A stretch of 64,000 nt of DNA from Sphingomonas panacis. GTDB lineage: Bacteria > Pseudomonadota > Alphaproteobacteria > Sphingomonadales > Sphingomonadaceae. Positions 1 to 7,696 of the stretch are shown in pieces. A program made the translations under genes and the position numbers. How positions within the stretch are numbered: the stretch's first letter is position 1; every line of letters begins with the position of its first letter. The DNA lies in contig NZ_CP014168.1 of the NCBI RefSeq assembly GCF_001717955.1, positions 1,948,501 to 2,012,500 on the forward strand. The letters are read 5' to 3'. A model generated the notes under the pieces. The model worked only from the letters and a program-made list of their open reading frames with translations. It did no database searches and was not told the origin of the DNA.

Positions 1-912
1 AGCCGCGTCGTCGTCGGGCGTCCGGTCCATTATGCCGGCGCGCGCCCCGACGAGGCGCTCGCGCGGCAGCGCTACGACGCGATGTTCGCCGGCTTCGGCG
101 CCGAGATCCATTACGTCTACGAACCGCTCGGCGCCGCATTCAGCTACGCCGCCCGGCTTGAGGACAGCGCGACCATCCTCGTCGCGGATTTCGGCGGCGG
201 CACCAGCGATTTCTCGGTGGTGCGAGTCGCGCCGCCGGGTTCGCCCAAGCGCTGCACCCCGCTGGGCCACGCCGGCATCGGCATCGCCGGGGACCAGTTC
301 GATTCGCGAATCGTCGACAAGCTCGTACTGCCGATCCTCGGCTTCGGCGGCCTCTATCGCTCGTTCGACAAGCAGCTCGAAATCCCGCGCGGCTATTTCG
401 CCGATTTCAGTGATTGGTCGCGGCTCGCGTTGATGCGCAACCGCCGCACGCTGGAGGAACTGCGCAAGCTGCAACGCTCCGCGCTCGATCCCGAGGCGAT
501 CGGGCGGATGATCGCGATCATCGAGCAGGAACAGGGTTACCGGCTCTACGATTCGGTCGGCCAGCTCAAGCGCGCGCTGTCACGCGACGACGCCGCCGAT
601 TTCCACTTCGACGGCGAGGACGTGCGGATCGACGCGACCGTCACCCGCGCCGAGTTCGAAGGCTGGATCGCCGCCGATCTCGCCCGGATGAAGGCGACGG
701 TGGACCGCGCGCTCGCCCAGGCCGGCGTGGACGAAAGCGGCATCGACCGAGTCTTCCTGACCGGCGGGACCTCGCTGATCCCGAGCGTGCGTGCGCTGTT
801 CACCCAGCGCTTCGGCGAAGACCGGATCGCAAGCGGCGGCGAACTCACCTCGATCGCCAACGGCCTCGCGCTGATCGGACAGGAAGAGGACGTCGCCGCC
901 TGGGCGGTGTGA
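1..912 (+). CDS. Hsp70-family protein, YegD-like (5' partial)
   Basis: C-terminal part of an Hsp70-type ATPase. The reading frame is open from base 1, so the gene begins before the window; 303 codons are visible. Seen: an actin-fold phosphate-2 motif VADFGGGTSDFS, an adenosine-type motif FLTGGTSLIPSVRALF, and an ending ALIGQEED with no long substrate-binding domain. The missing lid/peptide-binding region and the GTSLIP segment point to the YegD subgroup rather than DnaK. Its client is unknown. It converges with the ATPase gene on the opposite strand, with a long inverted repeat between them. Confidence 0.85.
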   Translation, partial: SRVVVGRPVHYAGARPDEALARQRYDAMFAGFGAEIHYVYEPLGAAFSYAARLEDSATILVADFGGGTSDFSVVRVAPPGSPKRCTPLGHAGIGIAGDQFDSRIVDKLVLPILGFGGLYRSFDKQLEIPRGYFADFSDWSRLALMRNRRTLEELRKLQRSALDPEAIGRMIAIIEQEQGYRLYDSVGQLKRALSRDDAADFHFDGEDVRIDATVTRAEFEGWIAADLARMKATVDRALAQAGVDESGIDRVFLTGGTSLIPSVRALFTQRFGEDRIASGGELTSIANGLALIGQEEDVAAWAV

Positions 913-944
913 GTTTCCGTCGCACCTGGCCTAAAGAAGTCTGG

Positions 945-1089
945 TTCGCGCAGAGGCGCAGAGGACGCAGAGGCGGTAACGCGATCCGCGACGGCGCGCG
1001 CCGGTCGTCCGGTTCATGCTCCTGCGGCCTTCGGCCGCTACATCTCTTCTCTATCTCTTCTTTCTGCGTCCTCTGCGCCTCTGCGCGAA
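945..1089. repeat. 27-bp perfect inverted repeat between convergent genes
   Basis: Left arm 945-971 and right arm 1063-1089 are exact reverse complements (27 of 27), separated by 91 bases. Each arm is built on the theme GCGCAGAGGCGCAGAG, a purine-rich submotif that itself repeats. It lies between two converging genes, so it may act as a bidirectional transcription stop, but there is no U-tract. Similar CGCAGAG repeats are common in intergenic DNA of many bacteria (general knowledge). Confidence 0.85.
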
Positions 1090-1100
1090 TTCTTATTTCT

Positions 1101-2570
1101 TCAAGCCTCGGTCGACTCGGTCGTCCAGCCCAGCCCGGGAATCGTGATCGATCGTCGCCCCGACAGGTCCACCCGAGTCACGAAGATGTCGCGCCCCTCG
1201 ATATAGCTCATCACCCGCCGCGCCCGGCCCAGCGAACTCGTGCCGTAGATTCGCGCGATCTGCTCGTCGGTCGGGCAGGGCGTGCCCTCGCGCGCCGCGC
1301 GCGCCACCAGCAGGAACGCGCCGAGCATGTCGTCGGGCAAGGTCGCCGCGACGGCGAGCGCCTGCGCCCATTCGCCGTCGAGCCCCTCGAAAATCCCCGC
1401 CCGCGCCGCTGCCAGCCGGCGTGCGAACGCCGATGGATCGAGCGGTGCGCGCCGCACCCCGACCATCCGGCAGCGCACCTGGAAATCCTGATACAGCACC
1501 GCCGCCGCGCGCCCGCCCGATTCGGGGTCTTCCGCGATCGCGCGCAGCACATCGACGATGATCTGCTCGCGCTCCTCGGGCGTGATCTCCGGCTCCGGCT
1601 CGGCGCGAACCGGCTCGGGGCGCGCGATCACGCTGTCCATCAGGTCGGCCGATGCGGCCGGGCGCGGCGGCGGCGGGTTGGCGGCGGCGTGCATGAACAA
1701 GGTCGGCTCGTCGACCTCGACCTCGGTCATCAGCAGGTCGCGCATGTCGGTGCCCTGCGCTTGCGGAAGCGGCGTCAGCACCGGGCTGCTGCTGCGCGCC
1801 GAGGTGAGTACCTGCCCGATCCTGACCATGATCGGCCGTCGCGCGATCGCCGGCCCCAGCCCCAGAAAGGTGCCGCGCGTCAGGTCGCGGATCTGTTCCG
1901 CCTGCCGCCGCTCCATGCCGAGCAGATCGGCCGCGCGCGCCATGTCGATGTCGAGGAAGGTCCGTCCCATCAGGAAGTTCGACGCTTCCGCCGCGACGTT
2001 CTTCGACAATTTGGCAAGTCGCTGAGTCGCGATGATGCCGGCGAGGCCACGCTTGCGCCCGCGCGACATCAAATTCGCCATCGCCGACAGCGAGGCGCGG
2101 CGCACCTCCTCGGTCACTTCAGCACCGGCGGCGGGCGCGAAGATCTGCGCCTCGTCGATCACCACCAACGCAGGATACCAATGTTCGCGCGGCGCATCGA
2201 ACAATCCCATCAGGAAGGCGGCGGCGCAGCGCATCTGTCCCTCCATCTCGAGACCCTCGAGACTCAACACCACCGATGAGCGATGCTCGCGCGCGCGCGC
2301 GGCGAAGCGCGTGATCTCGGCGATCGAATAGTCGACCGCCTCGATCACGACATGGCCATACGGCCCCGAAAGCGTGACGAAATCACCCTCGGGATCGATG
2401 ATGATCTGCTGAACCTCGCGCCCGCTGCCTTCCAGCAGACGGCGCAGCAGATAGGATTTGCCCGAACCCGAATTGCCTTGCACCAGCAGCCGCGTCGCGA
2501 GCAGTTCCTCAAGGTCAATCGTCACCGCGCCGCCGTTCGCGTCGGTGCCCATGTCCACACGGAATGTCAT
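1101..2570 (-). CDS. HerA-like ATP-binding protein (DUF87 type)
   Basis: About 489 aa. A Walker A motif GNSGSGKS lies near residues 32-39. A Walker B LVVIDEAQ lies near residue 150, followed by an arginine-rich RGRKRGLAGIIATQR segment typical of HerA/FtsK-like P-loop ATPases. The C-terminal half, after a proline/glutamate-rich linker, looks like a winged-helix region (about 180 residues) and is not recognised further. The start is taken at the ATG giving MTFRVDMG; an upstream TTG at 2606 is possible but has no ribosome site. Likely a DNA-associated ATPase; no nuclease partner (NurA) lies nearby, so its job is open. Confidence 0.8.
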   Translation of the reverse strand: MTFRVDMGTDANGGAVTIDLEELLATRLLVQGNSGSGKSYLLRRLLEGSGREVQQIIIDPEGDFVTLSGPYGHVVIEAVDYSIAEITRFAARAREHRSSVVLSLEGLEMEGQMRCAAAFLMGLFDAPREHWYPALVVIDEAQIFAPAAGAEVTEEVRRASLSAMANLMSRGRKRGLAGIIATQRLAKLSKNVAAEASNFLMGRTFLDIDMARAADLLGMERRQAEQIRDLTRGTFLGLGPAIARRPIMVRIGQVLTSARSSSPVLTPLPQAQGTDMRDLLMTEVEVDEPTLFMHAAANPPPPRPAASADLMDSVIARPEPVRAEPEPEITPEEREQIIVDVLRAIAEDPESGGRAAAVLYQDFQVRCRMVGVRRAPLDPSAFARRLAAARAGIFEGLDGEWAQALAVAATLPDDMLGAFLLVARAAREGTPCPTDEQIARIYGTSSLGRARRVMSYIEGRDIFVTRVDLSGRRSITIPGLGWTTESTEA

Positions 2571-2609
2571 GGGCGCCGAATGGCGGAAAGCGGGCAGGGG
2601 GAGCAAGCG

Positions 2610-4112
2610 TTAATGCGGCACCACGCCCATCTCGACGCCGGTCTTGTCGTGGAGCGCGAAACGATCGACCAGATCGGCGCTCGCCTGATTATAGCCGATC
2701 ACCGCGACCTGCGCGCCGCCCTGCCGCAGCCGCGCCACCGCCTTGTCGAGCGCGCCCACGCCCGAAATGTCCCAGAAATGCGCCGCCGACACGTCGATCG
2801 TCACGCGCGGCGCCGGCTCATCCCCGGCGAACGCGCGCGTGAAGCGATCGACCGAGGCGAAGAAGATCTGACCCGTCACGCGGTAGGTCGCGGCGTCGCC
2901 GTCGGCGATCCGCTCGACCGCGAACATCCGCCGCACCTTGCCGGCGAAGAAGATGCCCGACAGCAGCACGCCCACCAGCACGCCGCGCGCGAGATCGTGA
3001 GTCGCCACGACAACCGCGACCGTCGCCAGCATCACCACCGAAGATGTCGGCGGGTGGCGGCGCAAATTGGGAATCGAATTCCAACTGAACGTGCCGATCG
3101 ACACCATCACCATCACGGCGACCAACGCGGGCATCGGGATTCGCCCCACCCACGGCCCCAGCACCGCGAGCAGGAACAGCAGGAACGCGCCGGCGGTGAA
3201 GGTCGACAGCCGCTTGCGCCCGCCCGAGGTGACGTTGATCACCGACTGGCCAATCATCGCGCAGCCGCCCATCCCGCCGACCAATGCGGCGGCGATGTTG
3301 GCGCTGCCCTGGCCGAAACATTCGCGGCGCTTGTCGCTGCCGGTGCCGGTCATGTCGTCGACGATCTGCGCGGTCATCATCGATTCGAGCAGCCCGACCG
3401 CCGCCATCGTCAGCGCATAGGGCAGGATGATTCGCAGCGTCTCCAGCGTCAGCGGCACCTGCGGCCACGTCAGGCTCGGCAGACCCTCCGGCAAGCGGCC
3501 CATGTCGGAGACGGTCCGCACCGGCAGCCCCAAAGCGATGCCGATCGCCGCCAGCACGAGGATCGCGACCAGCGGGGAGGGCACCGCTTTGGTGATGCGC
3601 GGCAGCAGGTAGATGATCGCGAGCCCGCCCGCGACCATCGCATAGGTGTGCCACGTCACGCCCACGAACTGCGGAAGCTGCGCCATGAAGATCAGGATCG
3701 CGAGCGCGTTGACGAAGCCGGTGATGACCGAGCGCGACACGAACTGCATCAGCAGGTCGAGCCGCAATGCGCCCGCGATCATCTGGAACACGCCCATCAG
3801 GATCGTCGCCGCGAACAGATATTGCAGGCCGTGATCGCGCACCAGCGGCGTCACCAGCACCGCGACCGCAGCGGTCGCGGCCGAGATCATCGCCGGCCGC
3901 CCGCCGATGAAGGCGGACACGATCGCGATCGCGACCGAGGCATACAGGCCGACGCGCGGATCGACACCCGAGATGACGGAAAAGCCGATCGCTTCCGGGA
4001 TCAGCGCAAGCGCGACGACGATGCCGGCGAGCATCTCGCGCCGGGCTTCGGTGGCGTCGGCGAACCATTCGCCGCGCCAGCGGGACAAAATGTGAGTCAT
4101 TGGAAATACCAT
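2610..4112 (-). CDS. SulP-family anion permease with STAS domain
   Basis: About 500 aa. Ten or more hydrophobic segments fill the first 400 residues, starting with GIVVALALIPEAIGFSVISG, the family's signature first helix. A STAS domain closes the protein (VTIDVSAAHFWDISGVGALD). SulP proteins move sulfate or bicarbonate, usually with sodium or protons; the substrate cannot be read here. The start is ATG 4112 or ATG 4100 (MTHILSRW). The open frame continues to 4376, but that part covers a degenerate intergenic repeat and has no membrane character, so it is rejected. Confidence 0.9.
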   Translation of the reverse strand: MVFPMTHILSRWRGEWFADATEARREMLAGIVVALALIPEAIGFSVISGVDPRVGLYASVAIAIVSAFIGGRPAMISAATAAVAVLVTPLVRDHGLQYLFAATILMGVFQMIAGALRLDLLMQFVSRSVITGFVNALAILIFMAQLPQFVGVTWHTYAMVAGGLAIIYLLPRITKAVPSPLVAILVLAAIGIALGLPVRTVSDMGRLPEGLPSLTWPQVPLTLETLRIILPYALTMAAVGLLESMMTAQIVDDMTGTGSDKRRECFGQGSANIAAALVGGMGGCAMIGQSVINVTSGGRKRLSTFTAGAFLLFLLAVLGPWVGRIPMPALVAVMVMVSIGTFSWNSIPNLRRHPPTSSVVMLATVAVVVATHDLARGVLVGVLLSGIFFAGKVRRMFAVERIADGDAATYRVTGQIFFASVDRFTRAFAGDEPAPRVTIDVSAAHFWDISGVGALDKAVARLRQGGAQVAVIGYNQASADLVDRFALHDKTGVEMGVVPH

Positions 4113-4256
4113 GAGGCAGGCGTCGCGAGGCGGACGCCTGTCATTGTCCGGCGGATCGGCGGCCGGAATAGCCACCCGGAATCGCACCGGGTCCATGTGA
4201 GTACCGCCTTCATACCGGCGCGCGGCGTCGGCGCAAGGTATTGCATCGTCGCCCCG

Positions 4257-4306
4257 GCGAAGCCTGTCCTGAGCAGCTGGCTTGCCAGCCAGTCGAAGGG
4301 GCCGAG
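4257..4306. repeat. Degenerate copy of the CCGTTCG-type repeat
   Basis: Contains CCTGTCCTGAGC and CAGTCGAAGGGG around a small hairpin (GCTGG..CCAGC). These match parts of the seven better copies of the intergenic repeat in this window. It lies between the SulP gene start and the LysR gene end. Confidence 0.5.
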
Positions 4307-4372
4307 GCCGCTGCATGTAGGCCACCCGCCCGCCAAATTTCAGAACGGCCCTGGCCTCCGCCGGGGCGACGC

Positions 4373-5269
4373 TCATTCCGCCAGGCGCAACTCCGCATCG
4401 AGAAAGTCGAGAAACGCCCGCACCCGCAGCGCCAGCCGGTCATGCCCGCTGTAGAGCGCATGGATATCCTCGCCGTCGCCCGGATTGGATTCCGCCAGAA
4501 CCTCGACCAGCCGCCCGGCGGCAAGATCCCCCGCGACATGGAAGCGGCCCAATCGCGCGATGCCGCCGTCGGCCATCGCCATCAGCCGCACGACTTCACC
4601 CGAATTGCCGAGGAACGGCCCATCGACCGGCCGCTGCACGACTCGCCCGCCGCTCAGGAACGGCCACGAATCGACGCTGCGGCGGAAGCTGAACTTGAGG
4701 CAGATGTGCTGCGATAGCGCGCCGGGGTCGCGCGGCATGCCGCGCCGCGCGAGGTAACCGGGGCTGGCCACCAGCACCATCGTGCTATGGCCGAGCTTCT
4801 TCGCGCGCAGCCGCGTGTCGCGCAACGGGCCGATTCGGATCGCGATGTCGGCACGCTCCTCGATCAGATCGACCAGCGTGTCGGAGAGGGCAAGATCGAC
4901 CGTCACCTCGGGATTGGCGTCGAGGAAACGCGGCAGCATCGGCAGCAGGCAATGCACGCCGAATGGCACGGCGGCGTTGACGCGCAGCAAGCCGCGCGGC
5001 CGGTCCTGCTCGCGCCCGAGGCTTTGTTCAACGGCATCGACCTCGGCGAGCAGCGCCGAGATGCGGCTGCGGTACGATTCCCCCTCCGGCGTCAGCGAAA
5101 GCGAGCGCGTGGTGCGCTGGACCAGCAGGACGCCGAGTCGCGCTTCGAGCCGCGCGATGCTGCGGCTCACCGCCGATGGCGTGAGGCGCAGTGCCTTGGC
5201 GGCGGCGGCGAAGCTGCCGCCCTCGGTGACAGCGAGGAAGGTCTGCATGTCGCCGATGCGGTTGTCCAT
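4373..5269 (-). CDS. LysR-family transcriptional regulator
   Basis: 298 aa, standard family length. The N-terminal winged helix-turn-helix is clear (MQTFLAVTEGGSFAAAAKALRLTPSAVSRSIARLEARLG). A substrate-binding domain follows, with VNAAVPFGVHCLLPMLPRFL and a DIAIRIG segment. It belongs to the CrgA/PA-type subgroup that often controls a divergent oxidoreductase. Transcribed away from the SDR gene with about 110 bp between starts, and a 13-bp palindrome of the T-N11-A type sits 12 bp upstream of its start codon. It probably senses a small molecule related to the SDR substrate (inference). Confidence 0.93.
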   Translation of the reverse strand: MDNRIGDMQTFLAVTEGGSFAAAAKALRLTPSAVSRSIARLEARLGVLLVQRTTRSLSLTPEGESYRSRISALLAEVDAVEQSLGREQDRPRGLLRVNAAVPFGVHCLLPMLPRFLDANPEVTVDLALSDTLVDLIEERADIAIRIGPLRDTRLRAKKLGHSTMVLVASPGYLARRGMPRDPGALSQHICLKFSFRRSVDSWPFLSGGRVVQRPVDGPFLGNSGEVVRLMAMADGGIARLGRFHVAGDLAAGRLVEVLAESNPGDGEDIHALYSGHDRLALRVRAFLDFLDAELRLAE

Positions 5270-5281
5270 GTCGCGCCCTCA

Positions 5282-5294
5282 TGATCGCAGATCA
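5282..5294. promoter_or_regulatory. Candidate LysR operator TGATC-GCA-GATCA
   Basis: Perfect 5+3+5 palindrome that fits the T-N11-A LysR box. It lies between the divergent LysR and SDR genes, 12 bp from the LysR start codon, where autoregulation sites are usual. Confidence 0.5.
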
Positions 5295-5379
5295 CTTCTA
5301 TTGTGCGCTGCTGCCGGCTAATCATCAATGCCGCGCCGGCATATCTCCTCCTTCGTCATTCCAACGGAGGTTTTGGACA

Positions 5380-6156
5380 ATGGACCTGCAACTCAAGGGC
5401 AAGACGGCACTCGTCACCGGCTCGACCGCCGGTATCGGCCTCGCCATCGCCGAGCGGCTCGCCGCCGAGGGTGCCGAGGTGATCGTCACCGGCCGCGCCC
5501 AGGACAAGCTCGATGCCGCCGCCGCGAAGGTCGGCGCCACCCGCGCGGTGCTCGCCGATGCGGGCACGGCGGAGGGCTGCGAGGCGCTGATCGCGGCGGT
5601 GCCCGCCGTCGACATTCTCGTCAACAATCTCGGCATCTACGAGGCCAAGCCCTTCGTCGACATCACCGACGCCGACTGGTTCCGGTTCTTCGAGATCAAC
5701 GTGATGAGCGGCATCCGTCTGTCGCGCCATTATTTCCCGAAGATGCTGGAGGCCAATTGGGGCCGCGTGATCTTCATCGCCAGCGAGAGCGCGCAGCTCA
5801 TCCCGGCGGAGATGGTCCATTACGGCATGACCAAGACCGCCCAGCTCGCGATCTCGCGCGGGCTTGCCGAGCAGACGCGCGGCACCGGCGTTACGGTCAA
5901 CACCGTGCAGCCCGGGCCGACTCGCTCGGAAGGGATCGTCGAGTTCATCCGCTCGACCGTCTCCAACAAGGACGCGTCGGAAGCCGAGCGCGAGGCCGAG
6001 TTCTTCGAAAAGCTGCGTCCCCTGTCGCTGATCCGCCGCCTGATCGAAGCTGAGGAAGTCGCCGCGATGACCGCGTTCCTCGCCAGTCCGCTCGCGGCGG
6101 TCACCAACGGCGCGGCGATCCGCGTCGAGGGCGGCATGGTGCCGACGATCGCCTGA
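5380..6156 (+). CDS. Short-chain dehydrogenase/reductase
   Basis: 258 aa. NAD(P)-dependent oxidoreductase of the classical SDR family: cofactor motif TGSTAGIG at residues 13-20, NNLG near 82-85, catalytic Ser135, Tyr148 and Lys152 (YGMTK). The substrate is unknown. The ATG at 5380 is chosen because AACGGAGG lies 9 bp upstream and the glycine-rich motif is at its normal distance; the frame extends upstream to 5281 without SDR character. Divergent from a LysR regulator that likely controls it. A hairpin follows the stop codon. Confidence 0.93.
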   Translation: MDLQLKGKTALVTGSTAGIGLAIAERLAAEGAEVIVTGRAQDKLDAAAAKVGATRAVLADAGTAEGCEALIAAVPAVDILVNNLGIYEAKPFVDITDADWFRFFEINVMSGIRLSRHYFPKMLEANWGRVIFIASESAQLIPAEMVHYGMTKTAQLAISRGLAEQTRGTGVTVNTVQPGPTRSEGIVEFIRSTVSNKDASEAEREAEFFEKLRPLSLIRRLIEAEEVAAMTAFLASPLAAVTNGAAIRVEGGMVPTIA

Positions 6157-6174
6157 TTGCGTCCAGACGTGAAA

Positions 6175-6205
6175 AACCCCGGCGATACCGTGTATCGCCG
6201 GGGTT
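6175..6205 (-). terminator. Rho-independent terminator (14-bp stem)
   Basis: Arms 6175-6188 and 6192-6205 pair perfectly (AACCCCGGCGATAC) around a 3-base loop. Read on the minus strand the stem is followed by a T-run, so it best fits the end of the small minus-strand gene at 6235-6522. It may also stop the SDR transcript from the other side. Confidence 0.8.
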
Positions 6206-6234
6206 CAATCCGCTGCCGCTAAAACGCGGAAAAA

Positions 6235-6522
6235 TCAGGAGCTGGCGGGGTGGTCGCTGTAGCAACCGCCGGCGGCGGCGCAAGTCCCGGTCGAGATCGC
6301 GAACAGCGCGCCGATTCCGACCAGAATCGTGCCGACCTCGAGGAATTTCTTGGACTTCTTGCGCGGGGTATACGCCGCGCGCTCGACCAGCTTGGCGCGA
6401 ACGCCGGTCGTCGGCGCATCCTGCATAGCGACGGCGGGCTGCGCCACCGGCGCGGCCATCACGGGCGCGGAGGTAGCCATGAGCATGCAACTGGCGGTTG
6501 CGATCGCAACGAACGTCTTCAT
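6235..6522 (-). CDS. Small exported/membrane protein of unknown function
   Basis: 95 aa. It has a clear signal peptide (MKTFVAIATASCMLMATSAPVMAAP), a basic middle (RKKSKKF), then one hydrophobic segment EVGTILVGIGALFAIS and a Cys/Gly-rich tail. A strong ribosome site (GGGAGG) lies 8 bp before the ATG, and a rho-independent terminator follows. No family is recognised. It starts 33 bp after the glycosyltransferase gene on the same strand, so it may be co-transcribed with the exopolysaccharide block, but the AT-rich gap could also hold its own promoter. Confidence 0.75.
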   Translation of the reverse strand: MKTFVAIATASCMLMATSAPVMAAPVAQPAVAMQDAPTTGVRAKLVERAAYTPRKKSKKFLEVGTILVGIGALFAISTGTCAAAGGCYSDHPASS

Positions 6523-6555
6523 GATCTGCCTCCCTGAATATCTGAAACCTACGTA

Positions 6556-7680
6556 TTACTTAGTCAAATCCAACAAAGAGTCAACTTTCTTTGCCGGTTG
6601 GGTGGCCGCGATGCCGCGGTAGAGATGCGCAACCTTCGCGATCATACGTTCTTCAGTAAACTCCGCCAGGAACAGATCGCGCCCGCTCCGCCCGAGCGCG
6701 CGCAATTCAGCGCGATCAAGCCCCGCCAGAACGTCCGCCAACGCTGCTACGTTCCCACGCGGATACAAATAGCCCGAAATGCCGGGGCGCACGATCTCCG
6801 GCAGCGCATCCGCGTCGCTCGCCACCACCGGCCGCGCCTGCCGCATCGCCTCGATCGCGGCGAGTCCGAAGCCCTCCCAACGCGACGGCATCACGATCGC
6901 ATCGGCCGCGGCGATATAGCCCGGCAGCAGTTCGCGTGGTTTCCAGCCGTGCTCGGTGATATTGGACCGGGCGGACCGCGTTTCGTCCATCCTGTCGCCG
7001 ACGGTGTGCAAATGGATCGCCCGGTCGCCAAGCAATGCCATCGCCGCGAACAGGTCCGGCAAGCCCTTTTGCGGCGTGGTCCGCCCGATGAACAACAGGT
7101 TGAGCGTGGTGGACTCGAACCCCGCCGCCGGCGCCACATCGCCATCGAGCGGCGGCAGGCCGTTGTATACCATCGCCAGCTTCGCCGCCGGCAGTCCGAC
7201 CGCGATGGCACTGTCCTGCTCGAAGCGTGAGATGCACAGGATGCGATCGGTAACCCGCGCGAGCAGCCGCTCGATGGCGACGTAAATCCGCTTCTGCCAC
7301 GCGGGGATCTGCATGTTGAACGCCCAGCCGTGCGCGCAATAGACGATCGCCGGCCGCCGCTCGGCGCGCATGAACAGGTAGCGCGCACGGATCAGCACGC
7401 CGGCGAAGGTGCTGTGGATGTGGAGGATATCGGGCCGCTCCGCCGCGATGACGCGGTGCGCGAACCGCGCCATGCCCGCGAACGCGCCCGGCCGACGCGC
7501 GGAACTGCGGAACAGGCGCAAGGTCGATTGCGGGATCGCTTCGAAAAAGTGCCTCTCGTCCTCGCCGACGACGATCACGACGTTGCCGACGCCGTGCTCA
7601 GCCGCCTGCGCCACGACGAGTTGCGCCATATGCGTCGCGACGCCGCCCTTCGTCTTCTGCGCGACATGCAGGATCTTCAC
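6556..7680 (-). CDS. Glycosyltransferase family 4
   Basis: 374 aa, GT-B fold. The N-terminal KILHVAQKTKGGVATHM carries the usual GG loop. In the C-terminal half LFIGRTTPQKGLPDL and PSRWEGFGLAAIEAM give the nucleotide-sugar site and the E-x7-E element. Likely cytoplasmic transfer of a sugar to a lipid-linked exopolysaccharide precursor. The start is a GTG at 7680, just 16 bp after the stop of the beta-helix gene. Longer open frame upstream overlaps that gene and is arginine-rich out-of-frame sequence. Part of the first polysaccharide block. Confidence 0.9.
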   Translation of the reverse strand: MKILHVAQKTKGGVATHMAQLVVAQAAEHGVGNVVIVVGEDERHFFEAIPQSTLRLFRSSARRPGAFAGMARFAHRVIAAERPDILHIHSTFAGVLIRARYLFMRAERRPAIVYCAHGWAFNMQIPAWQKRIYVAIERLLARVTDRILCISRFEQDSAIAVGLPAAKLAMVYNGLPPLDGDVAPAAGFESTTLNLLFIGRTTPQKGLPDLFAAMALLGDRAIHLHTVGDRMDETRSARSNITEHGWKPRELLPGYIAAADAIVMPSRWEGFGLAAIEAMRQARPVVASDADALPEIVRPGISGYLYPRGNVAALADVLAGLDRAELRALGRSGRDLFLAEFTEERMIAKVAHLYRGIAATQPAKKVDSLLDLTK

Positions 7681-7696
7681 GCAGGCGCTCGGGGCA

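Noticed and set aside
4113..4376. N-terminal extension of the SulP gene
   Set aside because: It would run through a degenerate intergenic repeat and has no membrane or domain character.
2283..4454. 723-codon plus-strand open frame opposite the SulP gene
   Set aside because: His/Arg/Asp/Gln-rich with no domain motif; the minus-strand permease is unambiguous.
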